Both the position numbers and the translations under genes were made by a program. Shown here in pieces: positions 10,743 to 23,800 of a stretch of DNA of 64,000 nt. Within the stretch, counting starts at the first letter, position 1, and each line of letters begins with the position of its first letter. Below the pieces are notes generated by a model that was not told the DNA's origin, made no database searches, and saw nothing but the letters and a program-made list of their open reading frames with translations. The DNA is from Entoloma clypeatum (Eukaryota; Basidiomycota; Agaricomycetes; Agaricales; Entolomataceae): the NCBI GenBank assembly GCA_963565915.1, contig OY751485.1:5084001-5148000 (forward strand). The letters are read 5' to 3'.

Positions 10743-12598
10743 ATGCCGACCCTCACAACCACCATCGAGGACAGCTCCCCCCTCATAATATATTCCTCAG
10801 GTTGGCGAGCGGGTAGCAGTTCAGGTGATCCGCTTCTTGACCTGTGCGTTCCCGGTTCCCCAGTTCACTTTGCACTTTCTCTAGGCTGATCCCTTCATTT
10901 TTTTTTCTTTTTGCAAAAGTTACTCTGCAAGTGCCTTCACATTGACAAACACGGCTGGGAACACTGCCTCGCTCATTTTCAATGGGACGGGTATAACGCT
11001 GTACGGCGCAAAACGTGGGAACCATGGAGTGTACCAGGTAGAAAAAGCCAAATGTTTCTCTCTCATGTCACTGATGGGTATTTTCCTTTCTTCCGTCTTT
11101 AGGCACGTATCGATAATGTGCAGTATCCTTCTCAGAATGGATCGGTGCCGGATCCTGGATTGTTCCAGGTGCCGCTTTTTCAAATAAACAATTTGACACA
11201 AGGGCAACACTCGGTGGTCTTTGAGTATGTTGGTCCTGGCGGGTCCTACGTGGATTTGGATTTTGTGAGTGCTCCTGCTGTAAATGCTGCTTTGACGCTA
11301 ACATTGGTTTTTTTTTTGTAGATCACTTGGGAGGGCAACGTGGGAGAGGCGCCAGGGGACAAGCTTTATGTGCATACGTTCAAAGATACGGATCCAGCGT
11401 TCGTGTATGATTCTTCATGGTCGAATAATCCGGCGGATACGGGTCGGTTTTCTGGAGGGACGGGACAGTACGTACCTCCTGTCATGTTCCATCGAGGGAC
11501 CGGTTTCTTAACATGGTGCGGGTAGTGTAACGTCAACTCCAGGCTCCTCTGTTACGTTTACCTTCAAGGTGAGCTCGGCGAATTGAACCGTTTCTCCCAT
11601 TATATCTAACCTTTGGCTAGGGTAAGTTATGGTGACTTCAACAGAGTCGCGCTATCTAATGAGGACAAGGTGATGGTCTATCATTATACGGCCCCGTATC
11701 ACCCACGGGAGCTCCATACACTGTTCAACTGGACAACAGGGGGATTCAAAACTTCAATAGCAACCGGGCCCACTATACGCCGCAAATGCTACTGTATCAA
11801 GCGACCAACCTCGGATTGGGGCAACACCAGGTCAAGGTGTCGTACCAGTCGTCCGCGCCCGCTGCCCAGTTTCTTGCGATTGATTATGCTACTGTTTATT
11901 CAACAATTGATTCGGGGTATGCTTTCTCTTTCTTTTCTTCTTTCCGGAGCAGGTTTGGAATATGATACCCGATATTTCAGCAGCACCGTAACATTATCAA
12001 GTGCATCCGGAGCAGGCCTGTCGACTGGCCCGATAGTGGGGATTGCCATTGGGTCTTTTGCCGCAGGAGTCTTGGCCGTCACAGCCTTGGTGTTCTTCCT
12101 CTTTCGTCGGCGCGAGTCGCATGTGAAAGTCGAGGGTGAAAAGCTGCAGGCCACACCGTTCGATCCTGCGCGCCCCGAAGTCGCCTCTGGGCTTCGTTCA
12201 ACAGGTTCTGTGCCGAGTCTTCGGAGCCACGCTGTTCCCGTTCCATTCGCTGGCGGTGGAGAGATGCGAAAAGGACAAGTGACCCACGCATTCAATGCCC
12301 AACTTGACCTCGGTAGAGCTTCGCCTTCGGTGAGTCATATGCCTGTCAACGAGATGCCTTCTTTCTTTTTTTTTTTTTTGACTTTTTGTTTCATTGACAG
12401 ACGTTGTCTGATGCTCGATTTGCTGATTCTCATACGAGGAGTGGATCGAATTTTACGTCGCTGCAAGGGCCGTTTTTTTCTGATGGTGCAGCTACTATAG
12501 GATCGTCGTCCGCTGCTGCTGCTTCTGCTGCTGCCCCGCTTGATGAAGGCTTCCCCCCTGATTATGCACAGGCCACGACGAGTCTGCGGGCTGTGTGA
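10743..12598 (+). CDS. Membrane-anchored two-lobed ectodomain protein, tandem copy C
   Basis: Closest paralogue of copy B. Start ATG 10743 reads MPTLTTTIEDSSPLIIYSSG. Lobe 1 has YSASAFTLTNTAGNTASLIF, NGTGITLYGAKRGNHGVYQ and the QYPSQNGSVPDPGLFQVPLF block. The second lobe reads LSLYGPVSPTGAPYTVQLDN and FLAIDYATVYSTIDSG. The TM is GPIVGIAIGSFAAGVLAVTA, then RRRESHVKVEGEK. The tail has an Ala-rich stretch before DEGFPPDYAQATTSLRAV. A long T tract (about 14 T) sits just before the acceptor of the last intron near 12400. Exons and intron positions match copy B throughout, so the pair is a recent tandem duplication. Confidence 0.78.
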
Positions 12599-13122
12599 TT
12601 CGAGATATTGGTTTCTGCCGTTCCCCGTGATGCACAGTCAATGGATGATCTGAATATGCGGTTGTTTTGTTGATTTTGGTTGTTACATAGTAGATCAGCT
12701 TTCTTGTATATAATGTATTCGTGAATCTTGAAGTGACTAGTATGGAGTGACTGATAACAATCTTGTAAAACCGATGCACGACTTGGATAAATCTTCGCAT
12801 ATGACGCACAGGTAACCTTGCTGCGGCTCCATCTGCACAGGTCTCTTTTTTGATTGATTTTTTTGTGCATAGCATACTTACATCAGCGCCACATGTGCTC
12901 TGGTGGCTGCGGAGCCTGATATTCGTCATACCCTCCCGATTAGGAAGGAGGCGAACAAGTTTTTTGTTATAAGCCTTGGATGATGAAATGGACCAACCCC
13001 ACTGCCCTGCTCTGTCCCTTCACCAGGATTTGATCACTTTGAGTGCACCTCCATTTACTTACTTCCCCATTGATCCACAACTAACCTTTTCACAACAGTT
13101 TGACGCCCCCTAACGACTTACC
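12599..13122. other. Intergenic, no gene seen
   Basis: 3' region of copy C and short promoter of the PalI-like gene. Nothing else recognised. Confidence 0.5.
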
Positions 13123-13868
13123 ATGGTTGCTTCTCCTGCTGTCCCAGGCCTTTTCTTCTGCTTTGCAGCAACAGTTCTTCTCATATTCGTAAGGACCATT
13201 ATCATTTGCTCTCGCGTTCACTGACTCGTATCTATGCCAGACCTGTGTATCTGTACCGGTGTGGGACCGAATATCGTTCTTGAATGTTGGGACCGGAGCC
13301 AATGAAGTACGATATGGAGTCTTCGGATACACGGGGAGCAAAGTTGCTATTGGCTATGAATTCATGCGTACAAGGTGCGACTGTTCGATCCGTTCCTCCA
13401 CGGACAATCTATTCAAAACTGCGCATCCATAGAAATTCCACGATCAACAACGCGACAATTCATAACCTCACAAAGGCGCTTATCCTCCATCCAATTGGTT
13501 GGTCTATCTTTTTTTCCCCCTTCTCGTTCATGGACGAAGGCTGACCCATACTCCAATAAGCTGCTGGCCTTTCCGGCCTCGCGTTCCTCTTTGGACTTTG
13601 TGGGGCCGCGTACCATCGCGTTGGAACAGTGCTCATGACACTTTTCTCTGCTCTCGCGACTCTCGCCACTTTGCTCGTCTTCGTCATCGATCTCACATTG
13701 TTCGGTGTGACTCGCAACCGATTCAGGGCCCGGGGGGTCCCCGCCTACTATGGCGTCGGGAATTGGCTCACGGCAGGTGCACTTGCCGCACTTCTGATCG
13801 GATTCTGCGCATCGGCTTGTGGCGTCTTTGGACGTTACAGAAGACGAAAAGACGGTCTGTATGGGTAA
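13123..13868 (+). CDS. SUR7/PalI (Rim9) family four-TM membrane protein
   Basis: PalI/Rim9 assists the plasma-membrane pH sensor upstream of PacC/Rim101 signalling, and related SUR7 proteins mark eisosomes. Start ATG 13123. Exons are 13123-13188, 13241 onward to the ACAAG donor, a third starting AAATTCCACG, and the last from after the AATAAG acceptor. The product begins MVASPAVPGLFFCFAATVLL (TM1) and has the extracellular VWDRISFLNVG and YGVFGYTG segments. It then has HNLTKALILHPIAAGLSGLA and FLFGLCG (TM2), TLATLLVFVIDLTLFG (TM3) and WLTAGALAALLIGFCASACG (TM4), ending GRYRRRKDGLYG. The length of about 160-170 residues is short, because the long cytosolic tail of ascomycete PalI is missing. 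Assignment to PalI rather than SUR7 rests on the LTKALxLHP block. Confidence 0.8.
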
Positions 13869-14470
13869 GGGAGGTCACGGCTCGTTTCTGCTTGCTTTTT
13901 TTTAAATTCATATAACGATATAATGATATCTGGTCATTTTTGTAATCATACCCTCTACTACCAATTCCTCCCCAAGTCATACAGTATCTGATCCTTGGGC
14001 GAGTATGGGAGAGACGGGATTCGAAGAAATGAGTATCTAATACCCATGCTATTTTGTTCGAACGGACTCGGAACGGGCAGCGGACTTTGTGGATGAAGGA
14101 CTTTTGTACATACTTACGGACTGGCGCTATACATTCACTACGAATAATCCCTGCATACTTAGCCCTCAAACGTTGAATATACGACTAGTTAGAGGTGAGG
14201 CTAGTGATGTGGAATTCAAACCTGATCAAGAAAAAGCAACATGACGACGATAGTATGGCGCTTGCTTATTATCTTCTTCAATACCACTTCAGAACTGCAA
14301 AATCATAACGTACGAGAGAAACCCCTAACAGTTGGCACCTTTTCGCACATTGACGATGATTGAATCATGCAGGTCAAGCTCAAGACATTACCTCATTTCA
14401 GACTGACTCTCTCGAACCAAAAACCTCAGTCCTTCGTAGGCCCTGGAACATTTTGCCCAATCCGCATATT
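13869..14470. other. Intergenic, no gene seen
   Basis: No coding or RNA signal recognised. Includes the presumed promoter of the first dual-BTB gene. Confidence 0.45.
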
Positions 14471-16220
14471 ATGGCATCTGAAATGGGCATTGCCAGTGGA
14501 AGTCGCTCAAAGGACCACAATCCGTCTGTGACAATATCACTTGATCGTCCAGATGATTTGCTCGCTTTCGAAGTGAGCGACTTCTCAAGTTTCAACTTCT
14601 TCCGAGCCCATCATGTTGTCTGACGTCGACTGTTCTCGACTCGGAGGTGGAGGGCCGGTTACTTTGGTTGCCCAGAAACCATTACAGAAGGAGCGCAGAT
14701 TACGTCGCTTCGATCTCTCGTGGTCCCCCGGACATAGTAGGTGACGATTCGGTCAATGGCGGAGTCCGCAAGATTGAAGTCAGGGATCTATTGGATCTTC
14801 TATTCCCCCTGTGTGTCTATGCGTCTTTGCACAAGTCAAGGACCATCGTTTACAATGATTTCCCGCAGACCCGCAGCACAACCTGATTCTGTCGTCGGGG
14901 AACCTCCCCCGTGTGTGCAACCGACGAAAGATTCAACCTATTACCTTGACATGGCTGTCTTCCAGGTTTTTCAAACTTTACCTTGCCTTGCCTTACTTTT
15001 ACTTGGGCTCATTCGTAGCACATCAGGTCGAGGACAGTCTGTTCAAAGTACCGAAACACCATTTTCTCCAGTCGTCCCTTGCCGGTTCTCTTGCAGGCAC
15101 AGCAGACAACAACGACGACGCACGCCCCATGAAATTGGAGGGAGTGCTCAAGACAGACTTCTGTGCATTATTGAAACTCCTTTATCCTCTGTACGTTCGT
15201 ATTCTGATTTGTATCTCAATCGCGGAAAATTCTGAACAATGGCCCAGATATTTGAATACAACGCTCTCAGAAGACGAATGGGAATCTGTGCTCAGACTTG
15301 CAACGAGGTATAAAATGCTCAAATTGCGGCGTCTGGCGATCGAAAAGCTGTCCTCGTTGCCACCAATTAAGCGTGTCGTGCTTGGCAGAGAAATGAAAGT
15401 CGCCAGCTGGTTGCGATCTGGCTATACTGACTTGGCGCAACGAAAAGAGTCCTTATCTGCGGAAGAGTTCAGGTCGTTAGGATTGCAGACGGCTCTGCGA
15501 TTGTCCCAGAAGGTTCGGAGGCGTGGTGGCAAATCTGGCGCACCCAGCATTCTTCATCCACCATCTGAGGACGCCTCTTTCACTGAGGTGATAAACGACG
15601 TCTTCAAGACCGAGCTACACGAAGAGACGGCTAGCCTTTCTATTATTGATAGGATACTGCTGGCGCGCGATTACTGTGTGTCAGAGTGGCTTCGCGCTGG
15701 GTTCGTTGATTTGGCACAGCGGAGGGAAGATATCACCATCGAAGAAGCGAAGAAGTTGGGGTTAGAAACGACTGCCAGACTTTGCCACGTCAGGGAGAGA
15801 ATCGAGACCTCGTCTTCTTTTTCTGTATTCGGGACGCTCTGTCTCAGTAATATCGATAAACTGTTCGGAAAGGAGCTGGAGGATGTCCAGGCGGCAGGTC
15901 TCTCGTATGATGATAACCCACTAGAGATCACCGCTCATGAAGAGCCACCGACTCAGGGTCTATTCTCGGTCCCAGGTCCGCCCCAGGAACCGAAAGTCTC
16001 CAACAACACACGAGATTCGCTAGTCATATCGGCGCAAGGAAGCGGGTCGGAGCCAAATCATTCCACAGGAAAAATGCCCGCCACAGGTCGCTTTTGGGAT
16101 TCGGGCGCTAACAATGCATGGGGCAGTGGTAGCGGCACAGGTGTTGAGTGGGAGGTCAGTGGCAAGAAGAAGAAAAGCAAGGGAGTCGCAGAAAATACAC
16201 GCCATTCTGGGAGGTTTTGA
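14471..16220 (+). CDS. Dual-BTB protein 1
   Basis: Uncharacterised family. BTB/POZ folds mediate dimerisation and often Cullin3 recruitment, but no function can be assigned here. Start ATG 14471 (MASEMGIASGSRSKDHNPSV) was chosen because paralogues also start MAS/MAD. BTB-a: LLAFE, intron 14573-14646, VEGRLLWLPRNHYRRSADY, ending VRDLLDLLFPL. BTB-b: DSTYYLDMAVFQ, intron, VEDSLFKVPKHHFLQSSLAG, ending VLKTDFCALLKLLYPL, intron, then TLSEDEWESVLRLATRYK. Two related helical modules follow: VVLGREMKVASWLRSGYTDL and ILLARDYCVSEWLRAGFVDL, each continuing to an LGL..TA..L motif. The C-terminus is low-complexity and basic (KKKKSKG). It is separated from the other five copies, and unlike them is on the plus strand. 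Confidence 0.8.
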
Positions 16221-17348
16221 CTGACGTTGGGCCTGTCGGCTGGGGATAAGAACTAGTACAATCACTTCGACGATTCGGATAGAACCATGTACTTCTGCCC
16301 CGGTCGCTGAGGCCTGCAGGCAGTGAGGTAAGTAGTCGTTTTGTTTGGAATGTTGTCTTGTGAAGATCCTGATTGAATGATGGAAGTTGAAAAAACGTTC
16401 GAACTTTGACGTGGTGACAGCAACGTTAACCGAAAGATTTTAGCTGCATGCACGAAGGAAAAACCAACCTTAATTACCGCCAGGACCGAAACACGGCATA
16501 CATACATACTCGGCACCGCATCAAACATTCAAAACCAGAACCAGAACAATCTTAGAAAGAAAAAAGCAAATTGCATTGATCTCTAAATGTTACATGAGAA
16601 GACACCAAAAAAAGAGAAAAAAGAAACAGTAATGTAAAGGAAAAAAGAGATATGTACATAAGACACTTGAAAAAAATCCTCCTTGAGTACGTACGTAAAA
16701 GAATGACATGGAAAAAGTGTGAACCTCGCGAGTTATCAAGGGATACACCCAGGGGGCTTACTGTATGTAATGTGTAATGTATGCGCGAGGGGCGACGGCG
16801 GAGTAAGAAAGAGACGTCCCACGTAAGACAACAAGATAACAACAGGTTAGATAGCGAGGGGATGGGTGGGTTGGTGGCGGGAAGGAAGGGGGCGGCAATA
16901 TACGTAAACAAAAAAAAAAGGAATGTAAGAGGTAGATATTAGAGCTTCCCTTAAGTAGGGAGTTGATGAGAGACATAAGGCCATAAAGGGCGAGTGAGCG
17001 AGAGACATTGACAGAGAGTGTGCGAAAGAGAGAGAGGAATATGTAAGAAACCAAGGGATTGTACGATGCGTTTCCATATAGTAGACCAGACGACGGCGAT
17101 AAAGGAAGGATAGATGCGAGTGTCGAATGCCAAAAAGATGCCGAAGATACATTGGGGGTTTTTGAGAGATTGAAAATGAGGGTGAGAGGATAAGGAGCCG
17201 GTGTAATTGGGCGGGGAGGCGATGGTCAATGCAATGCATGGATGGGGATTGTGGCGAGCTCTTGAATATATGCAGGGGGTGTAAGAATGATTGAAAGGGG
17301 AACCAAGTCGAAAAGTCGAGGAGAAGCCAGCCGGACAAGTCCCCAGGT
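16221..17348. other. Intergenic between convergent genes
   Basis: Shared 3' region of dual-BTB 1 and CDC24, purine-rich on the plus strand. Long low-complexity minus-strand frames here (16552-17338) look like chance pyrimidine-rich ORFs. Confidence 0.5.
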
Positions 17349-20300
17349 TCACGTCACGAAGAGCGTGACCTGCCCTCCAGGCTTATACTGCTCAAACGCC
17401 ATCTGCACATCCTCCGTCGACCCCAGCGTCACCATATCCCCATCCTCATCCCTATACTTCACCCTCAACGGCCCATCATCCCTCCTCGGCCCACACAACC
17501 TAATCTTCTTCCCCACCCTCTGTACCAAATCCTCATACTCCGTCGACATCGCCACCTGTATCACAAATATATCCTCATGGAAGTGCACCTTTACCTTCAC
17601 CGGAGGCCCCTGATCACCACCCACTTGCTGCACATGCAAATGCTGCGGGTGCTGGTGATGATGCTGCGGCATCAGCCCACCACCATCCACATACTGCGAC
17701 CTCGACATCCGAATCCCCACCACCCCAACCCCAGCCAACGACGACTCGCTCGACCCAAACGGCGTGACAGGCGACGAGCTATTCGGCGAATAATCCGAAC
17801 TCTCCCCGCCCGTCGATTGGCTCGACCCACTCCCCCTCTTGCTATTGTTCGTCCCCTCCCGCCCCCAATCCGCCCCATTGGGTACCGGCATCGGCGGCGG
17901 AACACTCACAGGCTTGGGCACATACGCCGCAGGCTGGCTCGCACTTCGCGTCCGGCTCGTCGGCGGCGGGGGCGGCAACGGCGGCAGTTGTGCCTGGGGC
18001 TGGGTCACCGGCGACCCCCTACTATTCCTATCCACATCATGCACCGTCCGCAGCTTCTGCGAGCTGAACTGGCTCTTCAGCTGCGGGCGCGCTCGCGGCC
18101 CACCAGCCGCATTCCCGTTCCCGTTCCCATACGTGCTCGGGTCTGACGAGTAGCTCGGCTGGTTCATGCTCATGCTCGAGTGCGCCCGTGGGCCATACGG
18201 GTACGACGGCCCACCGCTGTGGTTCTGATACTTGGGCATCTGCGGCGGTGGCGGGAGCGGTCCGTTCCTCCACTGCTTCATCACCGGCCCGTTCGCGTCC
18301 TCTGTCTGTGCCCGCAGGCGGTCGTACCCAGCCTGGGCGACGACTTGGCGCTCCGGCGGCATGCTCATCGCATTGTCTCTCCGCATCGCGATCGGGGTGC
18401 CACGCCCCGAAGATGACGGGTATCCAGATGACGAGGGAGGGTAGTCTTCAAAGTCTTCGTCGTCCTCCGGCTCAAACCCGAACCCGTTGTGCGGCGGGTA
18501 TCCCTGCGGCCCGCCACCGTAGATTCCTCCTCCAGGCTTCAGGCCACCACCAACCCGTTCTTCGCTGCTGTAAGGCGTGGGCGGGCCGCGGCTGCTGGTG
18601 GTAGAAGTGGACGTCTGGACGGAGTACATCGACGGCGGCGTGCTGTACGTCATCTTTGACGACATGCGGGTGTGGATGGAGGAGTTGATGCTGTTGGCGA
18701 CCCGGGAAAGGCCGTTGCGTTCGCTGGCGCGCCGTTGAGCGGATTCCTTGACGAGGCGATTGATTTGGGTTTCCCACTGTCGCATCTGGTCTTCCCGGCG
18801 GCACCGAAGGGTGAAGAACTCCAGGTCATCGTCTCCCTTCCACCAAACGTCGAGCGGATGGTAGGTAGGGTTTGTCGGGTCTGCAAGGGACGTATTTGGT
18901 CAGATGAACTGCAAGTGGGTAAATGAAGCAAGCCGTACTGGTTGAGATTCTGGGCGGCACGGGTTTCGCTTGGGTCACGTTGCCCAAAAAGATCCGGCCC
19001 TTCAAGAGAAGAGGGGTGTTCTTCTTGACGGGCTGTCCAGCACCGCCGGGTATTGAAAGGGGCGGAGGTGCAGCCTGTTTCTTGAGAATAGAGTTGCTCT
19101 TCCCGCTCTTCGCGCGTCCGTTCATTGGAAGCTGGGGAGCCTCTTTGCAGCAAAGAATGATCTTCTCAAACAGGAAGACATGGTACTCCCGATCAATGTC
19201 GGATTTAGTGACGAAAAAGACATCATCAAGCAAGAGGTCGCCAAAGTTCTCCAGGTGGTGGCCCTTCCAATCCTCTATGCGAGAGTAGAGGTTCTTGACC
19301 GTAAGCTCGTTCTCAGCTCGTCGTTGAGCTTCATTGATTTTGTCGGCGATGCGGCGGGCGGCGTCGGCGCCCTTCTTGAGCTCGTCAAAGTGTGGGTATG
19401 AAGATGGCGAGGTTGCCTTGATGAGGGACTGCAGGAGGGGGACATCAAGATTTGGATCTGGGGAAGACACATGGGACGTACATCAAGCAGGAGAGGATAT
19501 TTGCAGACGCGCTGTATTGGCTTGATTAGGAAAGCGGGCAGCTCGCCTTTGGCGTTGATCAGATGGTTCAAAGCCTGTTGACACATGTTTGGTCAGAATT
19601 GGAAGAGAAGTTGCTATCACGACCACGTGGAACGCGGGAGAAGAACCGCGTGAAAGTTTCTAAAAGGGACTCACCGTCAAATTTTGCTCGTGGGCCAGCA
19701 TGAGCTCTGATGCGCTGGTATAATTGGCGCAGTATGGTTCATAAACAACAAATTCGTCCTCCTATTGTTCCAAATTCAATACAATGGCCAGAAACAGAAC
19801 ATGGACACTCACACTTTCCAGGAAAGGTGCTCCCCATCGTTGCTGCTCCCATGCCAGCTCAGCAATGCCCTCGAATCGTATGAGGAACTTTCGCTGAAAG
19901 TTGAGGAGCTTGTTAAGGTTGGGGAAGAGGAGGTGTATCGTGTCTTGGTCGATGACATTCCCTTGCGATAGCCCATTGGAATATTTCTATTGTCCGCTTA
20001 GTGATAGCTCCTTGGGGATACCGGAACAAGACATACCTGCATGATTTCAAGGTCCTGGACATATTTCCGCTCCGTCTCGACCATTTCCCGTATGATATTG
20101 TTTCGTGCCGTTTCCTGGGCATTGGCGGGCGGGTGAGCTGAGGCTTCTGATGACGACGGATTGTAGGCGTCCTGTGAGTTGTTGGGGTCGGATTCGGCGG
20201 TCTCGAACACGTCGGGTGGTAGATGGTTGACGATGGCGGTCACGGTGTTAATCACCTAGTAGAATAGCCGATGTCTGTCGACAAACAAGCGAAACAAGCG

Positions 20301-20808
20301 ATACGAGAGAACGCACCTTGACGAGCCCGTCGGTTGAATTGCGGTCCCAAAGGTCGGTGACGGTAAACGTCTCGCAGCCGGGGATGGTTTGCATGACCTT
20401 GTCGGTGCGTATCGACATGGCAAAGTGTGCGATGGCCCGCTTCTTGGGCTTGTCGGGGTTGGCTTCGTACTCCTCCTCATTGAACTGGGAGTTGTTGATT
20501 TTTGTGAAGCCGTCATCGGCTGGGAGGAGATCGAAGATATAGCAGAGGGGGATGCCGAAGGAGAAGAGGTCCCATAGCTGGGTGACGGGATCGGTGGACT
20601 GGCGGGAGTCTGCGGAGGCGGCGAGGGAGAAGTAGTAGGAGAAGCCGCGAATGCGGAAGAGTCGTGAGCGTAGCTGTGAGCATTGCTGGTAGAGAGACGT
20701 GGATTGGGAAGCAGCCTTGTTGAGGAGGGTATTGTTGGCGACTGGCTGGTCGATTTGCAGACCCGCGCTTGATAAGATTGATTTTTTTCGGCCGGCGACG
20801 GAAGCCAT
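17349..20808 (-). CDS. CDC24: Cdc24-type Rho guanine nucleotide exchange factor
   Basis: Cdc24 activates Cdc42 at sites of polar growth and binds scaffold Bem1/Scd2 through its PB1 domain. Start ATG 20808 (MASVAGRKKSILSSAGLQID). Exon 1 (20808-20317) carries the Cdc24 calponin-homology-like region (DPVTQLWDLFSFGIPLCYIF, RTDKVMQTIPGCETFTVTDL). Exon 2 (20255-20037) opens the DH domain (IIREMVETERKYVQDLEIMQ). Later exons give GNVIDQDTIHLLFPNLNKLL, ALNHLINAKGELPAFLIKPI and QRVCKYPLLL, then a PH domain (LLLDDVFFVTKSDIDREYHV, FLFEKIILCCKE). A long Pro/Ser/Gly-rich linker leads to a C-terminal PB1 domain with the acidic DEDGDMVTLGSTEDVQMAF motif, ending TLFVT. The length of roughly 850-900 residues fits the family, and no break is seen. 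Confidence 0.92.
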
Positions 20809-23800
20809 GGTGTGGCAAGAGGAATGGGAGGAGGAGGAGGAGAGACGACAGCGACCAGGTGGACTTGAATGCAGGCAGTACCGCCCCTGTAGTACACTTC
20901 TTCAATCTCCGCTCAAACACATCAATTGTTTGTCTCCCGCCTCGGTACAATGCCTGTAAGTATGACTATATCTCAAGATCATCATCAGTTGCCCCATCAT
21001 GATATATTTCTGTGAGCTCTCACTCACCCGACGTCGGTCGGTTCTCTTCGGTTCTGGCGCTATACCAGACCCGTTTAAGGATATCTTACGCGTCAGGTTC
21101 TCCACCAATCACCAAACAACCTTTCGTGGTACGAAACACACACCCCATTCGGATTTCTTGCCGATCACACTCTGGCCGTGTGATCGTCGATTCCCAAGAC
21201 CGTCGCACCCGAGGCCAAAGCAGCACAGCAATTACTCGAGGCACTTGTAACACTACCAAATTGTAACAGGTTCATCTTAACCGCGACACTGACGTCTTCC
21301 CAGAAGCCCAGCTCATCAAACCTGAAAACCGGGGTTTGGATCGGCGGAATATGCCATCTCCTCCGGTCAAGACCGACTTTACCAGGCCGCCCCTCATCCC
21401 CGCACAGGTCTCATGGCCCCCCATATTCATTCCAATCTCAGGGGGGGAGAAAGGGGGGCTTCTCCTCAGTCCCTCTAAAAAGTAAAATCACTCTTCTAGG
21501 TCGCCACATGTACATTACGCGCAGGAGGCCCTATCTGTCTATGCAAATCCCGAAATCCTTCGTTCCTTTTCTTCCTCCCCCACCGATAGAACGGAAGCAT
21601 CTGTTCAATATACATCCGCGTCTCCGTATCCTTACTCGAGGTACTTAAACGCTGGTAAACGGCTACACGCGCTTGCGCTTACCGGGTCTTGGCACGACAG
21701 GGACACCTTGACTGAATATTCCACTCATTCCTAAATCGGGCGATATATATACATACATACTACATACCACCACCGACACCGACACGCGGATGCGAAGAAC
21801 ATGCGAAGAGCTCGAACACTCTACATCCATATCAACGCTCGCTAGTGCCCTCAAGACATCGTGCTCCACCGAAATGATGAACTCCAACGCCATGCCATGA
21901 TATATCAATATATCAAGTGGCACTAACCTCATCAAGATCATCACGTGTGATTTCGGGATCCTCAAGTATTCAGTTCTGAGTTCAGGCTCGCCTTTTGCTC
22001 GCATCCGTCAGTGACCAGCCGGCCCGACCCCCCAGACAGACCCCTGCAAATAACCGTGTTTCCTGCGCCCTAAGAAAAGGAAAAATGACAACAAGAGGGG
22101 GGCGAACATTGTCTGATGTCCATCACGATCACGAGGTATACTTTGAATGATCATGGACTCAAACACTACTCAAACATAGGTTCCTGACATCCAAACCAGA
22201 CTCAAGCCTCCTGTTTTCAAGTACCAGTGGACATGAGGTACCTGTTGATCGTGATAGATCGCGATCGGCAAGTCAACGTCGATCCCAGCCACAAACGTCT
22301 TAAAGCCTCCGAGGACGTCGACAGATAACGCGATAACGAGTGATATACGTTTTGTTGGTAAGTGCTCACAGCACACTGGCAAACTGACATGACACGGCAA
22401 CTCCTGATTCTAATTAATAGCCACACACCGCCGCAAGTGATCATCAAAGGAGTATTTGCCCCCCTCACAATATAGCTATCCGTCGTTCGATAAGATACGA
22501 AAAGCCCGTCTTCTTCAAAACAAACGCGTTGAACAATCTCCCGAGAATCGCGCTCAGGCTCAACCTAATCAAGCCATCGTGATGTCTATATCCATATCTC
22601 CGGTGGGCCATTGGAGTTCTGTTCGGATCGATTATCCGAGTCCTGACAAGCCTCGACGCGGACCAAGCCAAGGCATGTCGAAAGTATCAATTCAACCCTA
22701 CTTAACACGACTCCAACATTAGACTTGCTTCAGGCCTGATACATAGGCCACCCTCCAAGCCTCAACAGTGCCTAGTTGCGATCCGAGTCATCACTTCCAA
22801 GACCGTCATCGAAGCTCATGCTAATACGTCGCCACAGGAGGATCGTCACAATCAAACACACCACCCACCCCGAAAGATACGGAGAACCCAAAAAGCTCAG
22901 ATGACGCTAATCCTGACGCTGGCATTACGAACAACGCCTCATTTACTTTGACAGAATTCTTGAATGCTGTACGTGACCCTCAATCACCAGATATGAAGGG
23001 GGCGTCTTAGTATGTATGATGTCAGATGTCGATCTGTGAAATAGGCTATACCGCGGATTTTTTGCGGCCTTCATCGGCGTTTTCAACAGGGGCTTGTAAC
23101 AAAAATGGCGTCTTGCGGTGACGGCGAAATGGGAGCCCCCATCACGAATCAAAGTCATCGCAATTGAAGCTCTAGAATTTTTTCTGCGTTCCTACCAGTG
23201 AGCGGGCCTAAACCTTTAGGAAGGGGACTCGGGGTCAAAGCGAGCGCGTCCGGCGCGATGCATCGGTGCACCTCGCTCGGTCCATTTATCAAGTAGGTCT
23301 GCTTTCTAATGTGGAGCGACCTAACTTAGGCGGGATATTTTATCATCCTCCTGAACTAGTGGAGCAGCGTCTATCGGCAAGGACACTGAACACCCGAACG
23401 TCGTATCTCCAAACCCGGTGGTTCAAGGATTGATTATGACATTGATCAGACGGAACGAGAGACGTTGGAGCAACCAAACGTAGTATCCGCCAGACGATTG
23501 ACCTTCGAAACCGTCGGATCATCCGGGGCGGGGGCCTCTGAATTATAGGACGACAAAACATAACATGTTTCATCGACAGGGGACAGGCGTGAGTGTCGCG
23601 TGGAAGAAATCGTTGTGCGAGAGATAAGGCAGGCGTGCGCATGTCGATAAGATGGGAAGAAACTAGCTAACGCTACGTGGTTAGATTGCAGATAGGCAGT
23701 CACAGCGTCCACCTCTGCAAATCCGCTTCGTCCAAGGATATCGTTGTCAGCAACTAGGAGCCCCGGCCCGTTCCAGATTATAAAACACCCGGACGATCAT

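Noticed and set aside
16552..17338. Overlapping minus-strand frames rich in Ser, Leu and Phe
   Set aside because: Pyrimidine-rich 3' UTR sequence of CDC24 gives chance ORFs without introns or motifs.
17577..18604. Several plus-strand open frames of 70-190 codons, Arg/Pro-rich
   Set aside because: They are antisense shadows of the GC-rich CDC24 linker and PB1 exons and have no family features.
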